This document shows positions 17,769 to 25,020 of a DNA stretch of 64,000 nt, in pieces. The DNA comes from Pseudomonas sichuanensis (GTDB lineage: Bacteria > Pseudomonadota > Gammaproteobacteria > Pseudomonadales > Pseudomonadaceae), in NCBI RefSeq assembly GCF_003231305.1, contig NZ_QKVM01000035.1, positions 1 through 64,000 of the forward strand. The letters are read 5' to 3'. Under the pieces are notes generated by a model. It ran no database searches and had not been told where the DNA came from. It saw only the letters and a program-made list of their open reading frames with translations. A program made the position numbers and the translations under genes. Every line of letters starts with the position of its first letter. Positions within the stretch are counted from its first letter, which is position 1.

Positions 17769-17837
17769 GAGACATACACCAAGGCGGACCAGGTAATGGC
17801 ACAGGAAAGACTGGCCCGAAACAGATGTGGGAGCGGG
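17769..17837. repeat. Right copy of the direct repeat flanking the hcp cassette
   Basis: GAGACATACACCAAGGCGG at 17769-17787 and the 26-base block at 17812-17837 match the left copy at 15797-15866 exactly; the middle 24 bases diverge. GGTAGGCGCCGC recurs at 17894-17905. About 1.97 kb separates the copies, enclosing the low-GC hcp, DUF4225 and membrane genes and nothing else. Confidence 0.75.
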
Positions 17838-17978
17838 CCAATTATTCTTGTGAAGGTACCGCTGTCCGCCTTGTTTGCACGACGCGCTATCGCGGTAGGC
17901 GCCGCTGGTTTTCCAGGGTGCCAGACCAGGCCACTGTCGTTAGACTGTCATCTCCCACCACCGGACAGGAGTCCCGGC

Positions 17979-18542
17979 GTGCCCGACCCCCGCAGTTTCC
18001 CCAGCGACCTGAGCCTGCAAAGCCCACGCCTGCAGCTGCGCCCCATGCGCCATGGCGATGCGCAGCAATGGCTGACCATCATGGCCGACCCCGAAGTGAT
18101 GCGTTACTGGTACCACGCGCCCTGGCAGACCCTGGCCGAAGCCGAGAGCGCCCTGGCCGCCGACCGTGAGGCCTATGCCGCCGGCCAGTTGCTCAAACTG
18201 GGCATGTACCGGCGCGACAACGACGAGCTGATCGGCATGGTCCAGTTGTTCAACCTCGAAGAGGGCTCGCGCCGGGGCGAGATCGGCTACTGCCTGGCCA
18301 AGTCCGTCCAGGGCCGCGGCTACATGGACGAAGCCTTGACCTGCTTCATCGACTACCTGGCCCACACCCTGCACCTGCGCCGCCTGGAGGCGGAAATCGA
18401 CCCGCGCAACCTGGGTTCGGCACGTACCCTCGAGCGCCAGGGCTTCGTGCTCGAAGGCACGCTGCGCGCGCGCTGGTGCGTGGCCGGCGAACTGTCCGAC
18501 TCGGGGCTTTATGGGTTGCTGCTCGAGCCGCCTGTCGCCTGA
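17979..18542 (+). CDS. GNAT-family N-acetyltransferase (RimJ/RimL type)
   Basis: The 187-residue product has the RimJ/RimL layout. LQSPRLQLRPM opens the fold, EIGYCLAKSVQGRGYMDEAL is the acetyl-CoA-binding motif (Q-x-x-G-x-G/A type), and RNLGSARTLERQGFVLEGTLR is the characteristic C-terminal segment. GTG 17979 is chosen because AGGAG lies eight bases upstream and the protein fold begins there; the open frame extends further upstream without support. The substrate is unknown, either a protein N-terminus or a small molecule. It is monocistronic, just outside the hcp cassette. Confidence 0.85.
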   Translation: MPDPRSFPSDLSLQSPRLQLRPMRHGDAQQWLTIMADPEVMRYWYHAPWQTLAEAESALAADREAYAAGQLLKLGMYRRDNDELIGMVQLFNLEEGSRRGEIGYCLAKSVQGRGYMDEALTCFIDYLAHTLHLRRLEAEIDPRNLGSARTLERQGFVLEGTLRARWCVAGELSDSGLYGLLLEPPVA

Positions 18543-18581
18543 CGTTCGGCAGCGCCTTTGGATAATGGATGGAGCCCGCGG

Positions 18582-19124
18582 TTGCCTGCTTTCTATGTGA
18601 GTTTCACGCTCGTGTTGTTCCTGCTGAGCCTGTGTTTCGACGGCCTGTCGATGGGCGTCGATGGGCATATGCCGGCCTTGCAGATACTGATCATGGGCCC
18701 CTGGGGCATCGCTTTCGGGCTCTACCAATGGTTTGCCAACCCGCTGCTGGGGCTGGCGATACTCGCCCGTCGGCGCTTTCGCCGGGTGGCGCTGGGCGCT
18801 GGGGTGATCGCCCTGGGCCTGGCGCTCAGTAGCCTGGGTATCGAGCGGTTGCCGGACAACCGTAGCTACGACTTCCTGCCGCTGACCGGCTTTGGCGCCG
18901 GGTACTACCTCTGGACCCTGGCGATTCTGCTGTTCTGCCTGGGGCAGGCTTGGTGGTGCCGCAAGGCGCGTTCGGCGCAAGGCATGCCGGTTTGGCGCTG
19001 GTTCGATGGGCTACTGATCGCGGTGCTGGTGGCGACGATCGTTGTCGCGACCAACATGCCGAGCCTGGGCGTACGGATCAGCCCATCGGCCGAGGCGACG
19101 GAACCTGCCCCGGGTTTGGAATGA
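18582..19124 (+). CDS. Membrane protein of unknown function, tandem paralogue 1
   Basis: The 180-residue product has about four hydrophobic segments (YVSFTLVLFLLSLCF, the IMGPWGIAFGLYQWF region, VALGAGVIALGLAL, YYLWTLAILLFCLG). TTG 18582 has GGAG seven bases upstream; the earlier TTG 18558 has none. The next gene at 19170 encodes a clear paralogue sharing PALQ, GPWG, FGLYQWFANPLL and ERLPDN. The segment GFGAGYYLWTLAIL is also conserved between them. I do not recognise the family and no catalytic motif is evident. A polar tail follows the last helix. Confidence 0.6.
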   Translation: MPAFYVSFTLVLFLLSLCFDGLSMGVDGHMPALQILIMGPWGIAFGLYQWFANPLLGLAILARRRFRRVALGAGVIALGLALSSLGIERLPDNRSYDFLPLTGFGAGYYLWTLAILLFCLGQAWWCRKARSAQGMPVWRWFDGLLIAVLVATIVVATNMPSLGVRISPSAEATEPAPGLE

Positions 19125-19169
19125 CAGCGAGGGCTGGGTTAAGGTCGCACTTCGTCCCGCTGCCACCAG

Positions 19170-19718
19170 GTGCCTTACTTGCCCGCCTTCTACCTGACCA
19201 CAAGCCTGGCCCTGTACCTGCTGAGCCTGGCGTTCGACGGTGCCTTGACCGGTGCCGGGCGGCATTTGCCGGCGTTGCAGATGCTGTTGTACGGGCCGTG
19301 GGGCATTCCCTTCGGGCTGTACCAGTGGTTCGCCAACCCCTTGTTGGCCTTGGCGGTACTTGCCCATCGCCGGTTCCGGCGGTTGGCGCTGGGGTGCGGA
19401 CTGCTGGCGCTGTACCTGGCGGCCAGCAGCTTTACGGTCGAACGGCTGCCGGATAACCAGAGCTATGCCTTCCACGACCTCAGCGGCTTTGGCGCTGGGT
19501 TCTACCTGTGGTTGCTGGCCATCCTGGTATTTACCCTGGGGCAGGCATGGTGGTGCTGGAAGGCGAAATCTGCAGCGCAGGTGCCGGGCTGGCGCTGGCT
19601 GGATGTGGCATTGCTGGCGGCGCTTGGGGCGACGTTCTGCTACGCCACGCAGATGCCTGAGCTGCAATTCGAACCGCACAAGGTGATCATGCCGCCCGAG
19701 CAACCGCAGGCCTTTTGA
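19170..19718 (+). CDS. Membrane protein of unknown function, tandem paralogue 2
   Basis: The 182-residue product is a paralogue of the preceding gene. It has the same helices, the same GPWGIPFGLYQWFANPLLAL core, ERLPDNQSY in the periplasmic or cytoplasmic loop, and GFGAGFYLWLLAIL. It starts at GTG 19170 (MPYLPAFYL), 45 bases after the first copy ends. The pair arose by tandem duplication and has diverged, so both copies have probably been kept by selection. The function is unknown. The next gene is convergent. Confidence 0.65.
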   Translation: MPYLPAFYLTTSLALYLLSLAFDGALTGAGRHLPALQMLLYGPWGIPFGLYQWFANPLLALAVLAHRRFRRLALGCGLLALYLAASSFTVERLPDNQSYAFHDLSGFGAGFYLWLLAILVFTLGQAWWCWKAKSAAQVPGWRWLDVALLAALGATFCYATQMPELQFEPHKVIMPPEQPQAF

Positions 19719-19746
19719 ACCCATCGCGATGCGACTAGCCCGCGAT

Positions 19747-20214
19747 TCAACGTACTGTCCCCCACTGCACCACCAGCATCCCCACCACGATCATCCCCAC
19801 CCCCGCCAGGCGCAGCAGGTTGACCGGCCGTTCCGGCAACCCCATCAGGCCGAACTGGTCGATCAACAGCGACGACAGCACCTGCCCGGCCACCACGCAG
19901 ACGATGAACCCGGCAGCGCCAAGGCGTGGTGTCAGCACCAGTGCAGCGGTGATGTAGAGCACCCCGGCAACCCCGCCGAACCACGCCCACCAGGGGGCCT
20001 GGGCGAGGTTCTGCAACTGCGGCAGCGGCGCACGCATCAGCAGCAGGGCGGGTACCAGCATCAGCAGGCTGACCAGCAACGACACCCCCGCCGCCCACAA
20101 CGGATGCCCCAGCAAGCGCCCAAGGGCGGCGTTGCTGCCTGCCTGGAAGGGTACGGCGGCGCCGGCAAGCAGGGCGATCAGCAAGGGCAGGGCGGCAAAA
20201 AGGCTGTTGGGCAT
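19747..20214 (-). CDS. DMT-family transporter, YdcZ (DUF606) type
   Basis: The 155-residue product has about five hydrophobic helices and the DUF606 signature near the start (PFQAGSNAALGR), then GVLYITAALVLTPRLGAAGF and VAGQVLSSLLIDQFG. This half-length member of the drug/metabolite exporter superfamily usually works as a dimer. ATG 20214 is selected over a much longer open frame because the family begins MxxxLFAALPLLIALLAGAA. It is divergent from a LysR gene 91 bases away, which is the likely regulator. The substrate is unknown. Confidence 0.85.
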   Translation of the reverse strand: MPNSLFAALPLLIALLAGAAVPFQAGSNAALGRLLGHPLWAAGVSLLVSLLMLVPALLLMRAPLPQLQNLAQAPWWAWFGGVAGVLYITAALVLTPRLGAAGFIVCVVAGQVLSSLLIDQFGLMGLPERPVNLLRLAGVGMIVVGMLVVQWGTVR

Positions 20215-20305
20215 GGTGACTACTCCTGTGCGAAACACTGGTATCAGTCTGTGATATGCACTTGAATGATGGAAATTCGAATTCTGCAAAGGCTGTATTC
20301 GTGCC
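20215..20305. promoter_or_regulatory. Divergent promoter region between the DMT exporter and its LysR regulator
   Basis: Both genes start outward from this 91-base gap, the standard arrangement for LysR control. A short palindrome, ATTCGAAT at about 20276-20283, lies within GGAAATTCGAATTCTGC. It could be part of the LysR site, which usually has a T-N11-A core. No experimentally defined site can be assigned. Confidence 0.45.
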
Positions 20306-21226
20306 ATGGATGATTTGCGCCGCATCGACCTCAACCTGTTGCTCACCCTGCATGCCCTGCTCAGCGAACGACATGTCTCGCGGGCGGCTCTGCGCCTGCA
20401 CCGCAGCCAACCGGCGGTAAGCCACGCGCTGGCCCAGCTGCGCGAGATTTTCGCTGACCCGCTGCTGGTCCGCCGGGGCGGCGGGTTGCAACTGAGCGCC
20501 CGTGCCGAAGCCCTGCGCGAGCCTTTGCAGCAGGCGCTGCAACAGCTCGATGGCCTGCTCGGCAGCCCCGGCTTCGAGCCGGGCCGGGCGCGCCGCACCT
20601 TCCGCCTGGCGATGTCGGACTACGGCGCGCGGGTGGTGCTGCCGGCGTTGCTGCGGCTGTTGCGCGAGCAGGCGCCGGGCATCGACCTGGTGGTGTCCCA
20701 GGGCAGCCGCGAGGCGATGCTCGGGCAACTGATCGATGGCGAGACCGACCTGGCGCTGGGTGTGTTTCCCGAGTTGCCTGCCGAGGTCTGCGAGCAAGTG
20801 CTGTTCGAGGAGTCGTTCGTCTGCCTGGCCGACCGTGGCACGCTGCCGCCGCGCGGCGGGCTGGACTTTGCCCAGTGGCTGGCCCGCCCCCATGTGCTGG
20901 TGGCGGTGCGCCCGGGGATCGACAACGAAATCGACCTGGCCCTGGGCGTGCTCGGTGCGCGCCGCCGCATCGCCCTCAGCCTGCCGCACTGGGGGGCCGC
21001 CCTGGGGTTGCTCGCCGGTACCGACCTGGTGCTCACGGTGGCTCGCCGCAGCCTGGAGGGCGCCCGGCTGGACCCGGCCTTGCGCCAGTTCCCGCCACCG
21101 CTGGCGATCGCGCCATTCACGTTCTGCCAGGCCTGGCATTCGCGTCGCGAGGGGGATGCCGGGCACCGTTGGCTGCGCAGGCAACTTCAGACTTTGTGTA
21201 CGGCCCCGGCGTTGGCCGAGTGCTAG
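20306..21226 (+). CDS. LysR-family transcriptional regulator
   Basis: The 306-residue protein has an N-terminal winged helix-turn-helix of the NodD/PcpR-like subgroup (MDDLRRIDLNLLLTLHALLS, VSRAALRLHRSQPAVSHALA). A periplasmic-binding-protein-like effector domain from about residue 90 completes it. The length is typical. It is divergent from the DUF606 exporter and probably controls it and itself. The inducer is unknown. It ends in a TAG, which shows that TAG is an ordinary stop codon here. Confidence 0.9.
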   Translation: MDDLRRIDLNLLLTLHALLSERHVSRAALRLHRSQPAVSHALAQLREIFADPLLVRRGGGLQLSARAEALREPLQQALQQLDGLLGSPGFEPGRARRTFRLAMSDYGARVVLPALLRLLREQAPGIDLVVSQGSREAMLGQLIDGETDLALGVFPELPAEVCEQVLFEESFVCLADRGTLPPRGGLDFAQWLARPHVLVAVRPGIDNEIDLALGVLGARRRIALSLPHWGAALGLLAGTDLVLTVARRSLEGARLDPALRQFPPPLAIAPFTFCQAWHSRREGDAGHRWLRRQLQTLCTAPALAEC

Positions 21227-21259
21227 GCTGTGGGCCGAACACCCGTGAAAGGACTACCC

Positions 21260-21646
21260 ATGCTCAAGCGTTATCTGCTTGCCGGCAGCACCCTGCTGGC
21301 CATCACCGCGGCCCAGGCCGAAGATTACTCGTCCAGCTATACCCAGTGCATGGACAAGGCCTCCAGCACTTTGGCCATGGGTGCCTGCATCCAGGCCGAG
21401 ACCAAATTGCAGGATGAGCGCCTGAACCGTGTCTACAAGCAATTGATGGCCAAGCTAGAAGACCAGCAGCAGAAGGACCTGCGCGAGGTGCAGCGCAGCT
21501 GGATCAAATACCGCGACGGCAACTGCGCGTTCCACGGTACCTTGAGCAGCGGCAGCCTCTACCGCATCGAAGGGGCAATGTGTGCGATGGACATGACCAA
21601 GGACCGCGCGGCGGAGCTGGAACGGGTGCTCAGCCCGGGGCAGTGA
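21260..21646 (+). CDS. LprI-like lysozyme-inhibitor family protein (DUF1311)
   Basis: The 128-residue product has a Sec signal peptide (MLKRYLLAGSTLLAITAAQA) and a mature domain with conserved cysteines. The LprI/DUF1311 pattern is visible: CMDKASSTLAMGACIQAE, QLMAKLEDQQQKDLREVQRSW, FRDGNC-like YRDGNCAF, and a late Cys. ATG 21260 has AAAGGA upstream. It is predicted periplasmic. Some relatives inhibit lysozyme; that activity is not demonstrated for most proteins with this domain. Confidence 0.8.
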   Translation: MLKRYLLAGSTLLAITAAQAEDYSSSYTQCMDKASSTLAMGACIQAETKLQDERLNRVYKQLMAKLEDQQQKDLREVQRSWIKYRDGNCAFHGTLSSGSLYRIEGAMCAMDMTKDRAAELERVLSPGQ

Positions 21647-21730
21647 TGCAGCATCAGCTTACAGATTGGTGTTGTCACAGGCGCTCCTGCGGGTTTCATC
21701 AATGCGCTTTGAGCTGTATTTTTGTACAGC

Positions 21731-21759
21731 CCTGGCAGGACAACGATTGCCCTGCCAGG
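21731..21759. promoter_or_regulatory. Inverted repeat before the Panacea toxin-antitoxin pair, candidate operator
   Basis: CCTGGCAGG at 21731-21739 and CCTGCCAGG at 21751-21759 form a perfect 9-base inverted repeat with an 11-base spacer. It ends 27 bases before the antitoxin ATG. The position suits an autoregulatory operator or an mRNA hairpin in the 5' leader. No T-tract follows, so it is not a typical terminator of the LprI gene. Confidence 0.5.
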
Positions 21760-21786
21760 ATGGCTCATTACCTATGGGAGGGTGTC

Positions 21787-22227
21787 ATGGCTCACAGCAT
21801 CGATGTCGCCAACCACTTTCTCACGCTGGAAGGTGAGGCCGGCGAAATCTCCAATCTCAAGCTGCAGAAGCTGGTCTATTACGCCCAGGGTTTCAGCCTG
21901 GCGCTGCTGGGCAAACCACTGTTCGAGGACCGTATCGAAGCCTGGATGCATGGCCCGGTAGTGCCTGAGCTGTACCGCTGTTTCAGCCTGCATGGTTCCA
22001 ACCCTATCCCCGCACCGGCCCTGTTCGAACCCACGATGTTCTCCCGCGAGCAGTCGCGGCTGATCGCGGAGGTGTTCGCAGTTTATGGGCAGTATTCCGC
22101 CTGGAAGCTTCGCCAGTTGACCCACGAGGAAGACCCTTGGCGGGACAACTACCAGGAGGGCGCATTCAGCCGGGAAATCCCTCGGCACGAGATGGAGCGG
22201 TATTTCAGGAACCACCTGGTGAATTGA
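21787..22227 (+). CDS. Panacea-domain (DUF4065) antitoxin
   Basis: The 146-residue protein matches the Panacea/DUF4065 (SocA-like) domain across nearly its whole length. It has an N-terminal helix, then ISNLKLQKLVYYAQGFSLAL, KPLFEDRIEAWMHGPVVPEL and the LRQLTHEEDPW segment. Panacea domains are antitoxins that neutralise unrelated toxins encoded beside them. ATG 21787 fits the family start; the longer upstream frame runs through the inverted repeat. Only three bases separate its stop from the next gene, giving an antitoxin-first operon. Confidence 0.85.
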   Translation: MAHSIDVANHFLTLEGEAGEISNLKLQKLVYYAQGFSLALLGKPLFEDRIEAWMHGPVVPELYRCFSLHGSNPIPAPALFEPTMFSREQSRLIAEVFAVYGQYSAWKLRQLTHEEDPWRDNYQEGAFSREIPRHEMERYFRNHLVN

Positions 22228-22230
22228 CCC

Positions 22231-22647
22231 ATGGCACGCAAGCGGATCAAGGAACGAGACGCACACAGCGCCCAGATCAAAGCTCGGCAAGTCGTTACCG
22301 ATGCGGATGACTCCGAGTTGAAGCCCCCGGTTTTTTCTTTGGAATACCTGCAACCGGGATGGTGCATTGAAGATTGCCAGCAACTGGAGCGCGCCAAGAT
22401 GCTGCAAAGGCTGCGCCAGATCAGCCAGCGCACCTGGCGGGAAATTCGGCAGTTGCACCGGCACGGCTACGGAACCGAGACCATCGCCCATGGCAGTATC
22501 AAGGCTGCACTGCCCTCATTCCTTACCGAGGATGTTCGGCTTTTGGCGTTCAGGGCCTATGACCTGGTGGCGATGGTCGGCTATCGCAGTGGCCGGGTAT
22601 TTCATGTGATCTGGATTGATCGACAGTTCAAACTCTATAACCACTGA
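22231..22647 (+). CDS. Candidate toxin paired with the Panacea antitoxin
   Basis: The 138-residue basic protein starts MARKRIKERDAHSAQIKARQ and ends with RAYDLVAMVGYRSGRVFHVIWIDRQFKLYNH. This C-terminal strand pattern (hydrophobic strand, G/D turn, FHV-hydrophobic-IDR-K-LY-H) resembles short nuclease-like toxins encoded beside antitoxins, but I cannot assign it to a named family. The middle has a helical stretch (ERAKMLQRLRQISQRTWREI). The gene follows the Panacea gene by three bases and should be co-translated. The toxin role is inferred from operon order and size, not from an identified catalytic motif. Confidence 0.6.
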   Translation: MARKRIKERDAHSAQIKARQVVTDADDSELKPPVFSLEYLQPGWCIEDCQQLERAKMLQRLRQISQRTWREIRQLHRHGYGTETIAHGSIKAALPSFLTEDVRLLAFRAYDLVAMVGYRSGRVFHVIWIDRQFKLYNH

Positions 22648-22658
22648 TGTCTGCGGCC

Positions 22659-22740
22659 TTCGCGGGGCAAGCCCGCTCCCACAGGTACCGCGCAAGCCTT
22701 GAGGTCACGCGGTCGGTGTGGGAGCCGGCTTGACGGCGAA
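22659..22740. repeat. REP-like pair between the toxin gene and selU
   Basis: TTCGCGGGGCAAGCCCGCTC, followed by CCAC, lies at 22659-22682. The inverse-oriented variant GTGGGAGCCGGCTTGACGGC, followed by GAA, lies at 22718-22740. The two belong to different REP sub-types. They sit between convergent genes, a common position for REP pairs. Confidence 0.75.
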
Positions 22741-22756
22741 GGGGCGCGAAGCGCCC

Positions 22757-23863
22757 TTAGTGCTGCCCGCGCCGGGCACGGGCCTTGAGGTACTCGCGCA
22801 CCTCCCGTGCATCCCCGGCAAACTCGATCCGCCCGGCCTTGGCGTCGCGCTGATAGGCGTACATCGGGTCGTAGTATTCCTTGAGCAACCCTTCGATCCA
22901 GCCCTGGTGCAGGCTCACATCACCGCTGCGCAACTGCTCGTCGAGGGCCTGGCCAAGCAGCGCGGACAACCGCTGAAAACGCTCGCCACCCAGACGCTTG
23001 TGGATATTGGCCATGCTTTGGCGCAGGCGCTCGGCGTAAAGCTTGCGACCGTCTTCCTCACCGTGCACGGTAACGAATTCGGCGCACAGATCGGTCACGT
23101 AATCGCGCAGGATGCGCGCCACGCGGCTGTCGAAACTGTCCTCCAGCCACACCAGCGGGTAGTGCTGCATGCCTTGGTAGAGCTCCAGTGGCACCGTGCA
23201 GCTGCCAACGATGCGGCCCTCGTCTTCCAGCACGAACTGGCCGATGCCCCGGTCGCGCTTTTTCAACAGGTCGATGGCCAGTGCGTTCTCGAAGTCGATC
23301 TGCGCCGGCTGCGCGGTGGCGCGCTTGCCGAAGCTGGAGCCGCGGTGGTTGGCATGGCCTTCGAGGTCCAGCACGTTGTCCAGCTGGTGCAGCACGTCGG
23401 TCTTACCGGTGCCGGTGAGGCCGCCCAGCAGCACGAAGTCGCACTGCTCGACCGCCTGCTGGGTGGTTTCCAACAGCAGGCTGCGCATGGCTTTGTAGCC
23501 ACCGACCACCTTGGGGTAATGGATGCCGGCTTCCTTGAGCCAGCCCTGGACGATCTGCGAGCGCAGCCCGCCACGGAAGCAATACAGGTAACCGTCGGGG
23601 TGGGCCTGGGCGAACGCCGCCCAGGCTTGCAGGCGTTGCGCTTTCACCGCGCCGTTGACCAACTGGTGGCCAAGGGTGATGGCGGCGGCCTGGCCCTGCT
23701 GCTTGTAGCAGGTACCGACCTTCTGCCGCTCCTGGTCGGTCATCAGCGGCAGGTTGACCACGCCGGGGAAGGCGCCTTTGTTGAATTCGACAGGGGCGCG
23801 CATGTCCATCATCGGCACGTCGTCGAGGAACAGCTGTTTCAGGTGGGTGCAGTCGGGGCGCAT
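22757..23863 (-). CDS. selU: tRNA 2-selenouridine synthase
   Basis: The 368-residue protein has an N-terminal rhodanese domain and a C-terminal P-loop domain. The rhodanese active Cys is at about residue 95 in YLYCFRGGLRSQ; the Walker A motif GLTGTGKTDVL is at about 148-158. This two-domain layout is specific to SelU (MnmH/YbbB). The enzyme uses selenophosphate to replace sulfur in 2-thiouridine at the wobble position of certain tRNAs. ATG 23863 shares its first base with the selD stop in a TGATG overlap, so the two genes are coupled. SelD supplies the selenophosphate. Confidence 0.95.
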   Translation of the reverse strand: MRPDCTHLKQLFLDDVPMMDMRAPVEFNKGAFPGVVNLPLMTDQERQKVGTCYKQQGQAAAITLGHQLVNGAVKAQRLQAWAAFAQAHPDGYLYCFRGGLRSQIVQGWLKEAGIHYPKVVGGYKAMRSLLLETTQQAVEQCDFVLLGGLTGTGKTDVLHQLDNVLDLEGHANHRGSSFGKRATAQPAQIDFENALAIDLLKKRDRGIGQFVLEDEGRIVGSCTVPLELYQGMQHYPLVWLEDSFDSRVARILRDYVTDLCAEFVTVHGEEDGRKLYAERLRQSMANIHKRLGGERFQRLSALLGQALDEQLRSGDVSLHQGWIEGLLKEYYDPMYAYQRDAKAGRIEFAGDAREVREYLKARARRGQH

Positions 23864-24897
23864 CAAATCACCTCGACTGCGTGGCTCTGTCGCTCCACCA
23901 GCTCACCGATCGGTGCCAGTGCGAGGTTCAGCTCGGCGGCCACGGCCAGGAACTCGGCTTCGCCTTCAGGGCTGACCGCCACCAGCAGGCCACCGCTGGT
24001 TTGCGGGTCGCACAGCAGGTGCTTCTGATCGTCGCTCAGAGCGCCGATCTTGTGCCCATAGCTTTCGTAGTTGCGCAGCGTGCCGCCGGGGATGCAGCCT
24101 TCGGCCAGGTAGTGGTCGACGCTGGGTAGGCGTGGCACGGCAGCGAACTGCAGGCGTGCGGTGAGCTTGCTGCCTTCGGCGACTTCGACCAGGTGGCCAA
24201 GCAGGCCGAAGCCGGTGACGTCGGTCATGGCTTTGACGCCGTCGAGCTTGCCGAAGCGGCTGCCTGGGGTGTTGAGGGTGCACATCCAGTCGCGGGCCAG
24301 GCCACGGTCCTGGTCACGCAGCTTGGCTTTCTTCTCGGCGGTGGTGAGGATGCCGATGCCCAGCGGCTTGGTCAGGTACAGGCGGCAACCAACGCTGGCA
24401 GTGTCGTTGCGCTTGAGGTGGCGCTTGCTCACCACGCCGGTGACGGCCAGGCCGAAGATCGGCTCGGGGGCGTCGATGGAGTGGCCGCCGGCCAGCGGGA
24501 TGCCGGCTTCGGCGCACACGGCGCGGCCGCCACGAATCACTTCGCGGGCCACCTCCGGCGGCAGTAGATTGACCGGCCAGCCGAGGATGGCGATGGCCAT
24601 CAGCGGGTCGCCGCCCATGGCATAGATGTCGCTGATGGCGTTGGTGGCGGCGATGCGGCCGAAGTCGTAGGGGTCGTCGACGATGGGCATGAAGAAGTCG
24701 GTGGTCGAGACCACGCCGCGTTCGTCGTCCAGGGCGTACACGGCGGCGTCGTCGCGCGAGGCGTTGCCGACCCACAGGTTGGGGTCCAGGGCCTGGGTGC
24801 CGCTCTCGGCGAGGATCACATCCAGCACCTTGGGGGAGATCTTGCAGCCACAACCGGCGCCGTGGCTGTACTGGGTCAGACGAATCGGCTCGCTCAT
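23863..24897 (-). CDS. selD: Selenide, water dikinase (selenophosphate synthetase)
   Basis: The 344-residue protein has the catalytic N-terminal motif YSHGAGCGCKISP, with Cys16 and Lys19. The active residue is cysteine, not selenocysteine. AIR-synthase-like N- and C-terminal domains follow, with glycine-rich loops such as GGDPLMAIAILGWP and TDVTGFGLLGHL. It makes selenophosphate from selenide and ATP. ATG 24897 begins the conserved sequence; the open frame continues far upstream across the divergent gene only by chance. The next gene downstream is selU, and the divergent neighbour is an ABC importer. Confidence 0.97.
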   Translation of the reverse strand: MSEPIRLTQYSHGAGCGCKISPKVLDVILAESGTQALDPNLWVGNASRDDAAVYALDDERGVVSTTDFFMPIVDDPYDFGRIAATNAISDIYAMGGDPLMAIAILGWPVNLLPPEVAREVIRGGRAVCAEAGIPLAGGHSIDAPEPIFGLAVTGVVSKRHLKRNDTASVGCRLYLTKPLGIGILTTAEKKAKLRDQDRGLARDWMCTLNTPGSRFGKLDGVKAMTDVTGFGLLGHLVEVAEGSKLTARLQFAAVPRLPSVDHYLAEGCIPGGTLRNYESYGHKIGALSDDQKHLLCDPQTSGGLLVAVSPEGEAEFLAVAAELNLALAPIGELVERQSHAVEVI

Positions 24898-25020
24898 ACG
24901 CACCTCTGCACAAATAGTGGCGCGATTGTAGCAAAGCTGGCCTTTGCGCCAGCGGCTCTTATAATTCCACTGCGTCGGCCATCGCCGCACCTTCCCCGCT
25001 ATTGAACCGGAGAACCCCCC

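Noticed and set aside
15797..17837. Composite transposon or integrative element
   Set aside because: Direct repeats flank the cassette, but there is no transposase, integrase or terminal inverted repeat, so only a cassette or repeat-mediated exchange can be proposed.
19640..21184. 514-residue minus-strand frame over the LysR gene
   Set aside because: Antisense to LysR and out of frame with the DUF606 gene; low-complexity Gln/Arg-rich translation typical of a shadow.
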